Both the position numbers and the translations under genes were made by a program. Of a stretch of DNA of 64,000 nucleotides, positions 49,001 through 57,300 are shown in pieces (position 1 is the stretch's first letter; every line of letters begins with the position of its first letter). The stretch is taken from assembly GCA_963402885.1 (NCBI GenBank), contig OY727096.1, forward strand, positions 20,379,820 to 20,443,819. The letters run 5' to 3'. Under the pieces are notes generated by a model. It ran no database searches. It was not told the DNA's origin and worked only from the letters and a program-made list of their open reading frames with translations. Source of the stretch: Antedon bifida. Lineage: Eukaryota > Echinodermata > Crinoidea > Comatulida > Antedonidae.

Positions 49001-51982
49001 TTTAATAACAGAGTACCTACAAATGTAGTGATTGACTTATATCCACATACGTTATTATGTATATTCCAAATTCGGGTGATACTAATATACCATAGGGTAT
49101 GTTTAAACCAGTGCTAATACAATGATTGCTATTCTTTATCCAATCAGATGTTTCTAAATGACTATGAAGTAACCCCATTTGACGCCTTGTTGTACTTGAC
49201 TGGCGAGTGTAATTACGGAGGCCGTGTCACTGATGACAAAGATCGACGACTCTTGATTGCTCTCTTAAGTAAATTTTATAACCATGAAATTCTGGATCAG
49301 TCAAAATATCCGTAAGAGCATGTTATTTTGATCATTTTATTAAAAAAAATTAAACATCGTTCCTCTATCATAACAATGTGTTTGAGTTTTCATTGAGTAC
49401 AGGCCTGAATTGGCAAATGATATTTATATAAAATCTAATTGACAGGTTCTCGGATAGTGGTGATTATTATGCCCCAGATCATGGTGATTACACCAGTTAT
49501 CTGGACTACATCAGAAGCCTGCCATTGATTCCTCATCCAGAAGTATTTGGTCTCCATGAAAATGCAGACATCACTAAAGACAACCAGGAAACTCAACAGG
49601 TACTTAATAATACTATTAGACATGTATCTGGTCAATGACTCAAAGAATTCAATATTCTGTCCACACACACATTGGTACAAAGACACTGTGGCCGTATTCA
49701 CCAATCACACTTAAGTGAAATATTTCCTTTACATATTAAGTATTTCCCTTAAATTGTATTCACTTAGATAGGAGATTCCATTAGCCTAAGTGTGAATGGT
49801 TTTTTAAGATATGATAGGGAGAATATACATCCTCGGGAAGTTATCCAATTTTTGAATAACTTTAATTCTTTCATTTTTGCATTAAGCTTTTTGAAGGCAT
49901 TCTCTTGACACTTCCCCGTCAAACTGGTGGCAGTGGGAAGTCACCGCAAGAAGTAATCCAAGATCTTGCCAGCGATATCCTCTCCAAGTTGCCAGCAGAC
50001 TTCAACATTGAGGAAGTAAGTGTAAACTTTTGTAAATATCAATTGTAAATGGATCCACATTAAATCTCATCTAAATGAAAAAACAATGTATTGTTTGCTT
50101 TTAAAGGTGATTGAGAAGTACCCTGTAATGTATAACGAATCAATGAACACAGTCTTGCGTCAAGAGCTTATCAGATTCAATCGGCTAACAGCTGTTGTTC
50201 GTGTCAGTCTCCAGAACATCATCAAAGCCATCAAAGGACTGGTGGTGATGTCTGCAGAGTTGGAAGATGTCTTCAACAGTATGCTTGTGGGGAAGGTGCC
50301 AGCAATGTGGGCAGCCAAGTCTTATCCCTCACTTAAGCCCATGGGGAGTTATGTTACAGACTTACTGCAGAGGTATGTTTTCTTTGATACTGTACTTAGC
50401 CGATTCTCAGTACTGAACAGTATTTATAATTTGTCCAGTATCATAGGCGAATTCTGTAATAAAGTGTCCCATATGTATCACATACAATGCTAGTGTATCA
50501 TAGGCTATGAGCCTGACATAACATAATACAGGCATCATATGTGATACATTTGTGACACTGTATTACAGAATTTGCCAATAATACTGGACAGATGAATGCC
50601 ATATGTTGAGATGCAGTACAGGGAATCTGTCTTAGGTATTTATATAATATAGAAATTTACACAGCAAATACAATTAATATTATCTTTATTTTGTATATTA
50701 GATTGAAGTTTTTACAAGACTGGATCGATAATGGTACTCCAGAAGTATTTTGGTTGTCTGGATTTTACTTCACGCAATCTTTCCTAACGGGTAAACAAAG
50801 CTTAAACAATTATCAATTATTTCTAGAATAGACTACCAACTTCTTAGAGGCTTCCTGCTGATCACATCATGTTCACCACTGGTGGATGCTTGCTGAATAA
50901 GATTTTTCTTATTGTAAGTTACAAATATGTTGAAGTTGATATATTATTTTTGTTTCTAGGTGTAAGTCAAAACTTCGCAAGAAAGTACACAATCCCAATT
51001 GACCATTTAGGATTTCAGTTTGAGGTTACCAGCTATGAGGAAGACAGTGAGCCAAACAGACCAGAAGATGGTGCTTATGTAAAGGTTAGTGTTAACGCTA
51101 CACTTACTTTTGGTGGTTGGTTCTGGTTATTTTTACTTTACACATATTGCACATTTCTAATGCTCTGTGTATCAAACTAGTTTGACAAAAAAGGGTGTGA
51201 TGTGCCCAAATATGGTAGTAATATGCTTAAATATGGTAGTGATATGACATCATCATGTCCATATATGGGCACATCATATTTTTTTGTCATAAAGTTTGAT
51301 AGTGTAGAGCTTTATACTATAGTATCATCGCATCTTCTTGATTAGACCCTGCTCTGAGGTCCAAATTAGTTGTTCCAGTTTGTCTGTACTTTCCCACTGC
51401 TTTTGAGTGGAAATGAAGAGTTTCTCAATACCTTTAATTCTCTATGGCTAATTGTTTATATCTCATTTACATAATTATGAATAGACTGTACAGTTGTTAT
51501 AATTGTCTGCCTTTGGAATTATTGTTCATTCCTAATGATGATGATGATCAAATAAAGGTCGAAACGTTGAATCATGGCTTGCCTCTCGTTATTTGGAGTC
51601 AGTTTTATACTATGTATTATCTGCTTCTGTTTTTTTTGTTAGTTTGTTTTTGAAAATTCGTCATCTCTTTAAATTTATTTGTTAGGGTTTGTTTCTCGAA
51701 GGAGCTCGTTGGGACCGTGAACTCAAATACATCAATGAATCTTACCCCAAGCTGCTTTTTGATACGTTGCCCATCATTTGGCTAAAACCTGGTGAAAAGA
51801 GTAAATTCAGCGAAGAGGCCATTTACAGATGTCCAGTTTATAAAACAAGTGCTCGTCGGGGAACACTCTCAACAACTGGTCACTCGACAAACTTTGTCAT
51901 GATACTAGACTTGAGTTCTAACAAACCAGAGACGTACTGGATCAACCGTGGAGTGGCTAGTCTTTGTCAGCTTGATGATTAA
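19099..51982 (+). CDS. DNAH3: DNAH3, axonemal inner-arm dynein heavy chain (complete, 63 exons)
   Basis: A complete gene: ATG at 19099, TAA at 51980-51982, 63 coding exons totalling 12,174 nt (4,057 residues; human DNAH3 is about 4,100). All junctions keep phase, and all introns are GT-AG except intron 5 (GC-AG). The product is a single-headed inner-arm dynein motor of cilia and flagella. Order: tail and linker (1-1352), AAA1 with P-loop GPAGTGKT (1369-1376), AAA2 GDPMGGKT (1650-1657), AAA3 GPTGTGKS (2011-2018), AAA4 GIGGSGRQS (2373-2381), stalk with microtubule-binding tip (about 2533-2890), AAA5, AAA6 and C-terminal region ending SLCQLDD. DNAH3, rather than DNAH7 or DNAH12, is favoured by the N-terminal segment (PLPPEG...[20 protein letters not shown]) and the C-terminus. 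Exon coordinates are given in the part entries below. Introns hold most of the transposons in the window. Confidence 0.97.
20451..20766 (+). mobile_element. Family F element, copy 2
   Basis: TTAAAGATGTATTGTCCCC ... GGGGAACAATTCATCTTTAA, 316 bp, DNAH3 intron 2, reversed relative to copy 1. Confidence 0.88.
21225..21353 (-). mobile_element. Foldback family A, copy 7
   Basis: Left AAGCCTATCTAGACTATC; the right arm has a deletion (CACATAATAGTGTAGACAG). DNAH3 intron 3. Confidence 0.88.
21768..22052 (+). mobile_element. Family B element, copy 2, with nested insertion
   Basis: Same ends (AAGGCCAATTTACACAGAC ... GTCTGTGTAAATTGGCCTTT) but about 100 bp longer because another element lies inside (21844-21910). 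DNAH3 intron 3. Confidence 0.85.
21844..21910. mobile_element. Small TTAA-flanked element nested in family B
   Basis: TTAAAGAGGG ... CCCTCTTTAA, about 67 bp, bounded by TTAA. Confidence 0.6.
22897..23043 (-). mobile_element. Foldback family A, copy 8
   Basis: Well preserved: GAAGCTCTGTCTACACTATC to AGTTTAGACAGAGCTAC. DNAH3 intron 3. Confidence 0.92.
23782..24081 (+). other. DNAH3: GC-AG intron 5 of DNAH3
   Basis: Exon 5 ends ...TTAGAG and is followed by GCAAGT, the classic strong GC donor context; the acceptor is CAACAG before CGTTAT. This joins DLE to RYHYY in frame, as in the conserved protein. No usable GT donor sits at the required position. Confidence 0.8.
25116..25275 (+). repeat. Dispersed repeat (SINE-like), copy 1
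   Basis: Shares GGTTTAGCACTCCTAAGG and the block AGTAAGCGCTCATAGCCATT with 25925-26013. DNAH3 intron 8. Confidence 0.6.
25540..25678 (+). mobile_element. Foldback family A, copy 9 (decayed right end)
   Basis: Left end has lost CTGTCTAC; the right end breaks into AGTAGTAGCATAGTATG. DNAH3 intron 9. Confidence 0.85.
25925..26013 (+). repeat. Dispersed repeat (SINE-like), copy 2
   Basis: GGTTTAGCACTCCTAAGG then AGTGAGCACTCATAACCATT; shorter than copy 1. DNAH3 intron 9. Confidence 0.6.
27021..27106. mobile_element. Tiny foldback element K
   Basis: GCACTATACAACCCC ... GGGGTTGTATAGTGGGTC with GAGAGGCG/CACCTCTC continuing the stem; about 86 bp, DNAH3 intron 11. Confidence 0.8.
27570..27730 (+). 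mobile_element. Foldback family A, copy 10
   Basis: Ends AAAGCCTTGTCTGCATTC and TAGTGTAGACAGAGTG; an extra middle repeat (TATCACTACC twice). It ends 51 nt before exon 13. Confidence 0.9.
28264..28502. mobile_element. Inverted-repeat element G
   Basis: CACTAATACCCTTTTCACAT (28266-28285) and its perfect complement at 28481-28500, 20/20 bp; about 235 bp in DNAH3 intron 13. Confidence 0.88.
29571..29710 (+). mobile_element. Foldback family A, copy 11
   Basis: TTAAGCTCTGTCTACATC to TTTAGACAGAGCTTTA in DNAH3 intron 14, only about 66 nt before exon 15. Confidence 0.92.
30327..30465 (+). mobile_element. Foldback family A, copy 12
   Basis: TTAAGCTCTGTCTGCACTATC to TAGTGTAGATACAGCTTAA in DNAH3 intron 15. 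Confidence 0.92.
30628..30860. mobile_element. Family D (pogo-like) element split by foldback copy 13
   Basis: CAGTAGAACCCTTTCATTGG starts at 30628; after the family A insertion at 30659-30803 the sequence continues GGGAGACTTTTCTGTGAAAT..., as in the other family D copies. The right terminal repeat is eroded. Confidence 0.65.
30659..30803 (+). mobile_element. Foldback family A, copy 13
   Basis: AAAGCTCTCTCTACAATTTG to GGTGTAGACAGAGTTTA; inserted into an older family D element. DNAH3 intron 16. Confidence 0.9.
31799..31934 (-). mobile_element. Foldback family A, copy 14
   Basis: TAAAGCTCTGTCTACACTAT to GTGTAGGCAGAGCTTTA in DNAH3 intron 19, starting 8 nt after the donor of exon 19. Confidence 0.9.
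33777..34962 (+). other. DNAH3: DNAH3 AAA1 motor module, exons 25-26
   Basis: Exons 33777-34176 and 34669-34962, residues 1353-1584. Walker A GPAGTGKT is at 33823-33846; Walker B ACFDEFNR starts at 33970; sensor-I-like region [11 protein letters not shown] follows. AAA1 is the main ATPase site of dyneins, and every expected catalytic residue is present. Confidence 0.93.
34225..34470. repeat. Tandem duplication of about 120-135 bp in DNAH3 intron 25
   Basis: CAATTGATAGTAAAGAATTG occurs at about 34225 and 34347, and GCAAGTCTAATGCTTGGTTC at about 34264 and 34399, in the same order. Confidence 0.8.
35012..35158 (-). mobile_element. Foldback family A, copy 15 (right end lost)
   Basis: Left end complete; the right side stops at CACATAAAGTTTAGTACC. 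The middle has the GTAGTGATATG unit repeated. DNAH3 intron 26. Confidence 0.88.
35678..35812 (+). mobile_element. Foldback family A, copy 16
   Basis: TTAAGCTCTGTCTACACTATC to GTGTAGACAGAGCTTTA, about 26 nt after the donor of DNAH3 exon 27. Confidence 0.93.
36336..36493. mobile_element. Family D element (pogo/Tigger-like MITE), copy 1
   Basis: CAGTAGAACCCCTCCTTTGG at the left and TAATAGAGGTTATA at the right. CAGTAGAACC ends recall pogo/Tigger transposons. DNAH3 intron 28. Confidence 0.7.
36909..37077. mobile_element. Inverted-repeat element H
   Basis: TTAAGGCCAACTCGGACAGC ... GCTGTCTGAGTTGGCCTTTA, about 169 bp, DNAH3 intron 29. Confidence 0.88.
37865..37950 (-). mobile_element. Foldback family A, copy 17 (half element)
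   Basis: Only the left half remains, ending at GGTAGTGATATGCC; 18 nt later comes the acceptor of DNAH3 exon 32. Confidence 0.85.
38246..38440. mobile_element. Family C element, copy 1, interrupted
   Basis: AGTGGCCGTATTCACG ... GAATATGATCACTG with TTAAGGGAAAT/ATTTCACTTAAG inner repeats; split by the TTAA element at 38312-38397. DNAH3 intron 32. Confidence 0.75.
38312..38397. mobile_element. Nested piggyBac-like MITE
   Basis: Bounded by TTAA on both sides, with inverted ends ACCCTTTGAAGAC and GTCTTCAAAGGGT, 86 bp in total. The TTAA boundary and CCCTTT ends are typical of piggyBac-derived MITEs. Confidence 0.75.
41541..41582 (+). other. DNAH3: Possible 42-nt cassette exon in DNAH3 intron 40
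   Basis: Acceptor ATAAACAG and donor GTTGTA bound 42 nt that read [14 protein letters not shown] in phase 0, the phase of the surrounding junction (...AARVE | GRKIEATP). Inclusion would add 14 charged residues just before the stalk side of AAA4. The main model omits it because the human protein has no clear counterpart. Confidence 0.3.
42077..42213 (+). mobile_element. Foldback family A, copy 18
   Basis: TGTCTGTCTACACTATC to GTGTAGACAGAGCATTA; part of the middle deleted. DNAH3 intron 40. Confidence 0.9.
43206..43333 (+). mobile_element. Foldback family A, copy 19
   Basis: The left end is shortened to GAAGCTATC, the right end GTTTAGACGAAGCTTC. DNAH3 intron 42. Confidence 0.88.
43832..44019 (-). 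mobile_element. Family B element, copy 3 (opposite orientation)
   Basis: AAAGGCCAATTTAAACAG ... CTGTGTAATTTAGCCTTA. The internal GTAGATTCTATATTTTTATA block is in the opposite order to copies 1 and 2. DNAH3 intron 43. Confidence 0.85.
44340..44867 (+). other. DNAH3: DNAH3 microtubule-binding domain, exons 45-46
   Basis: Exons 44340-44557 and 44756-44867, residues 2729-2838. Contains [47 protein letters not shown]. This is the stalk tip that contacts tubulin. Confidence 0.88.
45407..45470 (+). repeat. Degenerate duplicate of a DNAH3 stalk-exon segment in intron 47
   Basis: 64 nt that match 45019-45082 of exon 47 at roughly 85% by eye. They still read [19 protein letters not shown] against [19 protein letters not shown]. 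The copy lies immediately before the poly-T tract and acceptor of exon 48 and is in frame with it, but no acceptor precedes it, so it is treated as non-coding. Confidence 0.85.
45715..45870. mobile_element. Family D element, copy 2
   Basis: CAGTAGAACCCCTCTTTTGG ... GTCCCTTAATAGAGGTTCTA; terminal repeats about 18 bp. DNAH3 intron 48. Confidence 0.75.
48597..48731. mobile_element. Foldback family A, copy 20 (symmetric)
   Basis: Both arms resemble CTTCATGTGAC/GTCACATATAG; ends TGCTCTGTCTACATTATC and GTGTAGACAGAGCTTTA. DNAH3 intron 55. Confidence 0.9.
49686..49806. mobile_element. Family C element, copy 2 (right end eroded)
   Basis: CTGTGGCCGTATTCACCAAT ... CCTAAGTGTGAATGG; same AAATATTTCC and TAGATAGGAG inner words as copy 3. 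DNAH3 intron 58. Confidence 0.75.
50431..50592. mobile_element. Long-arm foldback element L
   Basis: TTGTCCAGTATCATAGGCGA ... AATAATACTGGACAG; arms run about 65-70 nt each with few mismatches (ATTCTGTAATA, GTATCACATA). DNAH3 intron 60. Confidence 0.85.
51160..51313 (-). mobile_element. Foldback family A, copy 21
   Basis: Both ends have short matching deletions (CTCTGTGTATC; TAGTGTAGAGCTTTA). The middle repeat unit is doubled. DNAH3 intron 62. Confidence 0.9.
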
Positions 51983-52799
51983 ATGAATACTTAACTGGAT
52001 AAAGCTAAAAATGCCATTCACCAATGTAAATAACATCCCTTTGGAGATATTAGAACAGTCCTATTGTAATAAATGCACTTTCTATTTGATTATAGATTAC
52101 TTGTACTCTGCAGTATGACTTGTGATTTTTGATTGAATGGATAATACTGTATATAACATATATTTTGTTAGTGGCTAACAATAATATTACAAACTGTGTA
52201 GCTGTTTCTTAATCTATTTAATTTTCCATTTGTTTGAATTGCAGTAATACCTATTAATTGATATGTATAAGCTACATTGTTTTTAATTGTATATGCTTGA
52301 AACTAATTTATGTATTATATTTTGATTGAAAAAATATCAAATATGTTAGGCCAATCTTCATTGTACTGTAGGCTTACTTACATTACAAAATTCAAATTTG
52401 TATATATTTATAAATAAATTAAATATTTTATTTCTGGATTTTGTTTCTAAAAAAGTTTATTAATATGATTGTTACACCTTGAGGTTTCAACATTCCATAA
52501 AATATGCATCTACTGTATATAAATATATTACAGTAGTAAAGTAGACTTAATCCTACAGTTGGAAAGACATGTATTTGAAAGCAATGCATTTAATTTTAAA
52601 ACTTAAAATATTATTGTGTGATTGTGTTTGAATAAAGAAAATTAAAATGAATCTAAACAAAAATCTATCGTTGCCCTTTATTAATTTGTTTCAGATTACA
52701 GTTATAAAAGCCAATTGAAATCAATCTGTTATCATTATAGAATTTGCAGATACATCTTGCCATTTAATAGGCTATGGTCTGCTGCTTTCATAGTGGCGT
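51983..52799 (+). other. DNAH3 3' UTR and downstream sequence
   Basis: A+T-rich. AATAAA hexamers at 52068-52073, 86 nt after the stop, and at 52631-52636. No coding exon was seen before the LINE fragment that follows. Confidence 0.5.
52068..52073 (+). terminator. Candidate DNAH3 polyadenylation signal
   Basis: AATAAA 86 nt after the stop codon; a second candidate is at 52631. Confidence 0.4.
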
Positions 52800-54065
52800 A
52801 AACATTTTATTTTTTATTTCAACAATATTTTATGAGGGTGGTCCATCCAGCATCAGCTGATCATTAGGGACCCTCAAACAAACAGTAAATACAAAATAAA
52901 CTATAAAAACACAAAATTAACAAAGATATAAAAAATAAATATAAATATATATATAAAAAAAAACAGTAAGCCCACAATGAAAGAAGGAAAAAAAGAAATA
53001 AAATCAGAGAGAGAGAAACAGGTGTTTTTTCAAAAGAGATTTAAAGGAGGAGAAATTGTAAGAATTACGAATGCTTAAAGGTAGAGAATTAAAGAAAGAA
53101 GGAGCATTGAAACTAAAAGAAAGTTTAAAGATTTCAAGGTAAGGACGAGGAATAAGAAGATCTCCTTTAGTAATTTGCCTAGTGTTCATACGGCCGTTGG
53201 AAGTTACTTTAGTTAAAAGCTGACAGATAGTAAGAGGAGCAGAGTGATGTAGAGCTTTGAAAGATAGACAAGCAAGCTGAAAGAGGTATCGTTCATGGAA
53301 GGGGAGAGTCTTAGCACAGGAAAAGTGATGAGGAGAGAGATGTGTAGTGGGTGATAGATCGAGTAGTAGACGGATAGCTTTATTCTGAATTTTTTGAAGT
53401 TTAGTGGTAGAAGAAGGTTTAGAACCCCAGACAGAGCAGCAGTAGTCAAGTCTAGAAAGGAAAAGTGAATTGTACAGAAGATGAAGAGAAGATTTGTTAG
53501 TAAATTTAGAGGTACGTTTGAGTAAGTAGATAATAGAATTGAGTTTTTTACAGAGGGAAGATATGTGAGATTTCCAGGTTAGAGTATTGTCAATTATGAT
53601 TCCAAGGTGTTTATGAGAAGTAACAGATTGAATTGGAGAATCATTAAGAGTGAGGGAGATAGAGTTAGATTTAAGTTTTTGAGAAGAGCCAATGAGCATA
53701 GATTTAGTTTTTGAGATATTGAGAGTTAGTCTGTTAGATTTTAGCCAGGTAGAGAGATGAATTAGAGCATTATTAAGATTCTGTTCAATAAGTTTAGAAG
53801 AGGAGTTAGAATAGTAGATGATGGTATCGTCAGCATACATGTCAACATGTAGATTAGAGTTATGAGAGATTAGAGAAGATGAAAGGTCGTTAATGTAGAT
53901 GGAAAAGAGAAGAGGACCAAGAGTGGAGCCTTGAGGAACACCAGTAGAAAGAAAACCAGAGGAAGAACGAGTTTTTTCAAAAAGAACTTGTTGAGAGCGA
54001 TTAGAAAGATAAGATCGGAGCCAAGACAACATTGAAATGGTTGCGTTACAAAATATATAAAACAA
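52800..54065 (-). mobile_element. 5'-truncated non-LTR retrotransposon (LINE, CR1/L2/Jockey-like)
   Basis: The ORF 54065-53004 on - has 353 residues and holds the second half of a reverse transcriptase: [19 protein letters not shown] at residues 42-60, the catalytic YADD at 77-80, then the thumb and C-terminal zone ([50 protein letters not shown]). Endonuclease and N-terminal RT motifs are missing, as in the usual 5' truncation during target-primed insertion. The 3' tail near 52800-52870 contains AATAAA-type A-rich repeats. The ORF is still open over about 1 kb, so the copy is young. The clade is assigned from motif style only. Confidence 0.88.
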
Positions 54066-54361
54066 AAAATAAAATAAAACGGGGAATTGTTACTTAATTA
54101 ACAAATTAACAACTCCCTGGTATAAACACAGTAGATCCATGCATGGTATTAAACAACCCTTTTTCTGTTTGATCATAAAATAAACACTTACGAATCTAAA
54201 AATAGGCCTAACTACTGTCAGCGGACAACAACGTCACCTGCAACGCAAAATATGCAAAGTTTTACTGCTACCACGTGGGGCCGGGAAGAGTTTCAGACTG
54301 AACTTTGGTATGACGTAATCATTACCAGTGATGTTGCTGAATGTTGATCTAGGCCTAAACA
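54066..54361 (+). promoter_or_regulatory. Upstream region of the methyltransferase gene
   Basis: About 300 nt between the LINE and the ATG at 54362. Local G+C rises around 54220-54300 (CAACGTCACC, CCACGTGGGG). No TATA box stands out. Confidence 0.3.
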
Positions 54362-57300
54362 ATGCGTCTTTACCTGGGGAAATTGTTTCGAAAAGTGACG
54401 AATAAGCATCTTTTTGCAAACCAAGGGCATGCTGAGCTTTATCTTAAATATCGACCGACTTACCCAGACAGTTTAGTATCACGTATTATTGAATATTTGC
54501 ATCAGGGCAGAGTTGATAATGTGAGCAATAGTTGCTAACTTACTAGCTTAGCTAGAGGGGAGGTAGTGTATAGGCTATATACCGGTTATGTTGCATTTAG
54601 CCCGCGAACTGTGCTTTGGACGTTTGCCTTTGTCATTGTCACATACAGAGCACATCGCCGGCTGGATATGGAACGCCCAAATTCATAATACGCCACCACT
54701 GACAAATATTTATTGTGTTCAAACCGAAATAATAATAAAATTACATTAATTCAGTTGGCCTAAACTAAACCACTGACTGACCAAGGCCATGTGAAAATGC
54801 AGTAATTTTGTTGTATTTTTACTGCTGTTAATTTAGAAACCTGATGGACTGGCAGTTGATGTAGGTTGTGGGTCAGGTCAATTCACTAGGTCCCTAGGTC
54901 AACATTTTGACCGTGTCGTCGGAGTGGATGTCAGTGAATCACAACTAGCGTCAGCAAGATTGGTGCCACGTTCAAATATAGAATATCTGTAAGTGAAATA
55001 AGTAATAATAGAAATTCTCGCTCTTGAAATTAAAGAGGAGTTCAGAGGGCAAGTCTTGCTCTGAAATGTTTATTTGAATACAGTATGCCTTTATTTGAAT
55101 ACAGTATGCCTTTATTTGAATACAGTATGCCTTTATTTGAATACAGTATGCCTTTATTTGAATACAGTAGTATGGTGTTTTGACCTTTACATCCTCGCCA
55201 TTCATTTTGAATTAGAATGGATTGGTTTTTTTTTCTTTTTGTAGAAGTGGAAGCGGAGAAAGTATCCCAGTTTCGAATGGATCAACGGATTTGATAACCT
55301 GTGCCATGTGTATTCATTGGCTGGATTTTCCCAAGTTCTGTGACGAGGTTCAAAGGGTATTGAAGCCAAATGGATGCATTGCTGCTTTTGGATATGAAAT
55401 GCAATGTTGTCGAGTTAATGGAAAGAAAGTTGAGAAGATAGAAGAAGCGTACAATAAGGTAATTACAGTATATAATTGATTATTTCATTTAATGTTATTT
55501 TTATATTAATATGTTCAGGAAAATTTAAGGACAATCATTCATTATCCTTTTTGAAGGTAGCAAACCAGTTCTCAGACAATTGGATGCTATACATCGACGT
55601 TCTACAAACCATGGGCTGCGGTTCAAATTAGGGCAACCCCAAATTAGGGCAACCCCAAATTAGGGCAACCCCAAATTAGGGCAACCCCAAATTAGGGCAA
55701 CCCCAAATTAGGGCAACCCCAAATTAGGGCAACTAAACACTATATGGGTTATCCTTGGCATCGCCAATGTTTTAAATAAGTTGTTGATGTTTTGATCTTT
55801 GTTTCCTGTATATAGTCATTGTATTTTATCTGTAATTGTGTTTTATGATGCTGAAATAAATCAAACCATTCATGATTTTGAAAGTTAATTCAAGAGAAGA
55901 CAAAGCCATATTGGACACCAAATAGAAAGCATGTATTCAATGGATATGCAGATATTCATTTACCATTTGAAAATAATGAACGGTTAGTTACTTTGTCTTT
56001 TTAATTTGGGAGGGCTAACTTAAGCTATAATTATTAAATAAAAATCTTGGATTCTACACTAGTAGTCAGGCATCTAAAGCCTGGCGCACACTGTAGCTAT
56101 CAGCTGAGCCAACTGGCATAACACTTTGCTCACTAAAAAATTTGCCGCAAACTGTGATCGTGTTCTGTCAGACGCATACTAAATGTTTCTGATTGGATAA
56201 TTACTTTCTACGCTATACGGCCGCGCTGACATATTATAATAAATTAGAACATGTCATGCGCAGTGGAATTTATTAGTGAGCTGTTAGCTCACATTCGGCT
56301 CACACTTGAGGAAAATGAAAAGCATGACAAACAATATTAAACACGATAGATATTTTCCTCAGCTGCATGCATGGCCGACTCCTCATGAATTTTCCGGCGC
56401 ACACTGTGAGAAAAGTGTTATTCGTGCAGGTTGGCTCAGCCGATAGCTATAGTGTGCACCGGGCTTAAAGTAACTTAGTAAGTAGACTGTCTGACGTCTT
56501 TATAGGTGTGTACTGAATACCACCATGTCTCAACAAACTTAGCAATGATTGTGTAGAAGGTGCCTTACCTTGAAAACCTATTTTTTACATTAAACTTTTT
56601 GAGCCATTGACACACCTATTAATTGAGAGATCCTTCCAAAATACATTCAATAGTTTTTTAAAAAGTAGTATTTTTCCCAGGATAAAGTTAAATGTTAAAT
56701 GGTGATCGAGCTTTCGCAGTTGCAGCTCCAAAACTGTGGAACAATCTTCCTGATCCTATTAAAAATGCATCCTCTATCATAGTTTTCAAAACACCCTTAA
56801 AACCCATCTTTTTTCTTTGTAATTTCTTTCTGTTTTTTCTCAGCGTTTTGGGACAATCTTTTGATTGTATAAAAGCGCTATATAAATCGAACAACATTAC
56901 ATTACATTATATTGAATGCTTATTTTAGGGATAATTCTCATGTGATTAACCAGGAGATAATGTTGTCTGATTTTATCGGATGCATTCAGTCGTTGTCATT
57001 CTACCAAAGTTACATCAAAGACAACCCAGAAAAACAAGAGGCTGCTATTCTGTTCCAACAAAGGTAAAGTTTATTAATTTGTCCATAGCCAGGGAAGGGG
57101 ATTTGAGGTGTCGAACAAACTGAAAACAAGCTTATAATATATTGACATGTTTTGTGTGCCGGTCAGTTACGTTCAGTTGCTCGGAGCCTTAACCACCATA
57201 AATTTCAAATCAGTGTAAAACAATATCCTGGATATATATAGCGCCTAATGTTGTGAAACCTTTAAGCGCTGAAATATTATTACCCCAGTCATTTTTTTGG

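Larger units (their letters stand above)
46921..51982 (+). other. DNAH3: DNAH3 AAA6 and C-terminal region, exons 52-63
   Basis: Exons 46921-47243, 47435-47592, 47706-48275, 48405-48511, 48781-48924, 49148-49311, 49446-49599, 49887-50015, 50107-50372, 50702-50790, 50960-51084, 51686-51982, residues 3217-4057. Diagnostic words: [132 protein letters not shown]. Confidence 0.93.

Noticed and set aside
54972-55205. ORF on - with repeated YCIQIKA peptide
   Set aside because: It is the translation of the 21-bp tandem repeat inside an intron; no splice or homology support.
55558-55630. Candidate extra exon of the methyltransferase (ORF after a GAAG acceptor)
   Set aside because: It hits a stop, runs into the tandem repeat and lacks the expected PYW-containing segment, which is found at 55885-55982.
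55621-55735. Regular short repeats, CRISPR-like at first sight
   Set aside because: Units are contiguous without spacers, and the context is an animal intron.
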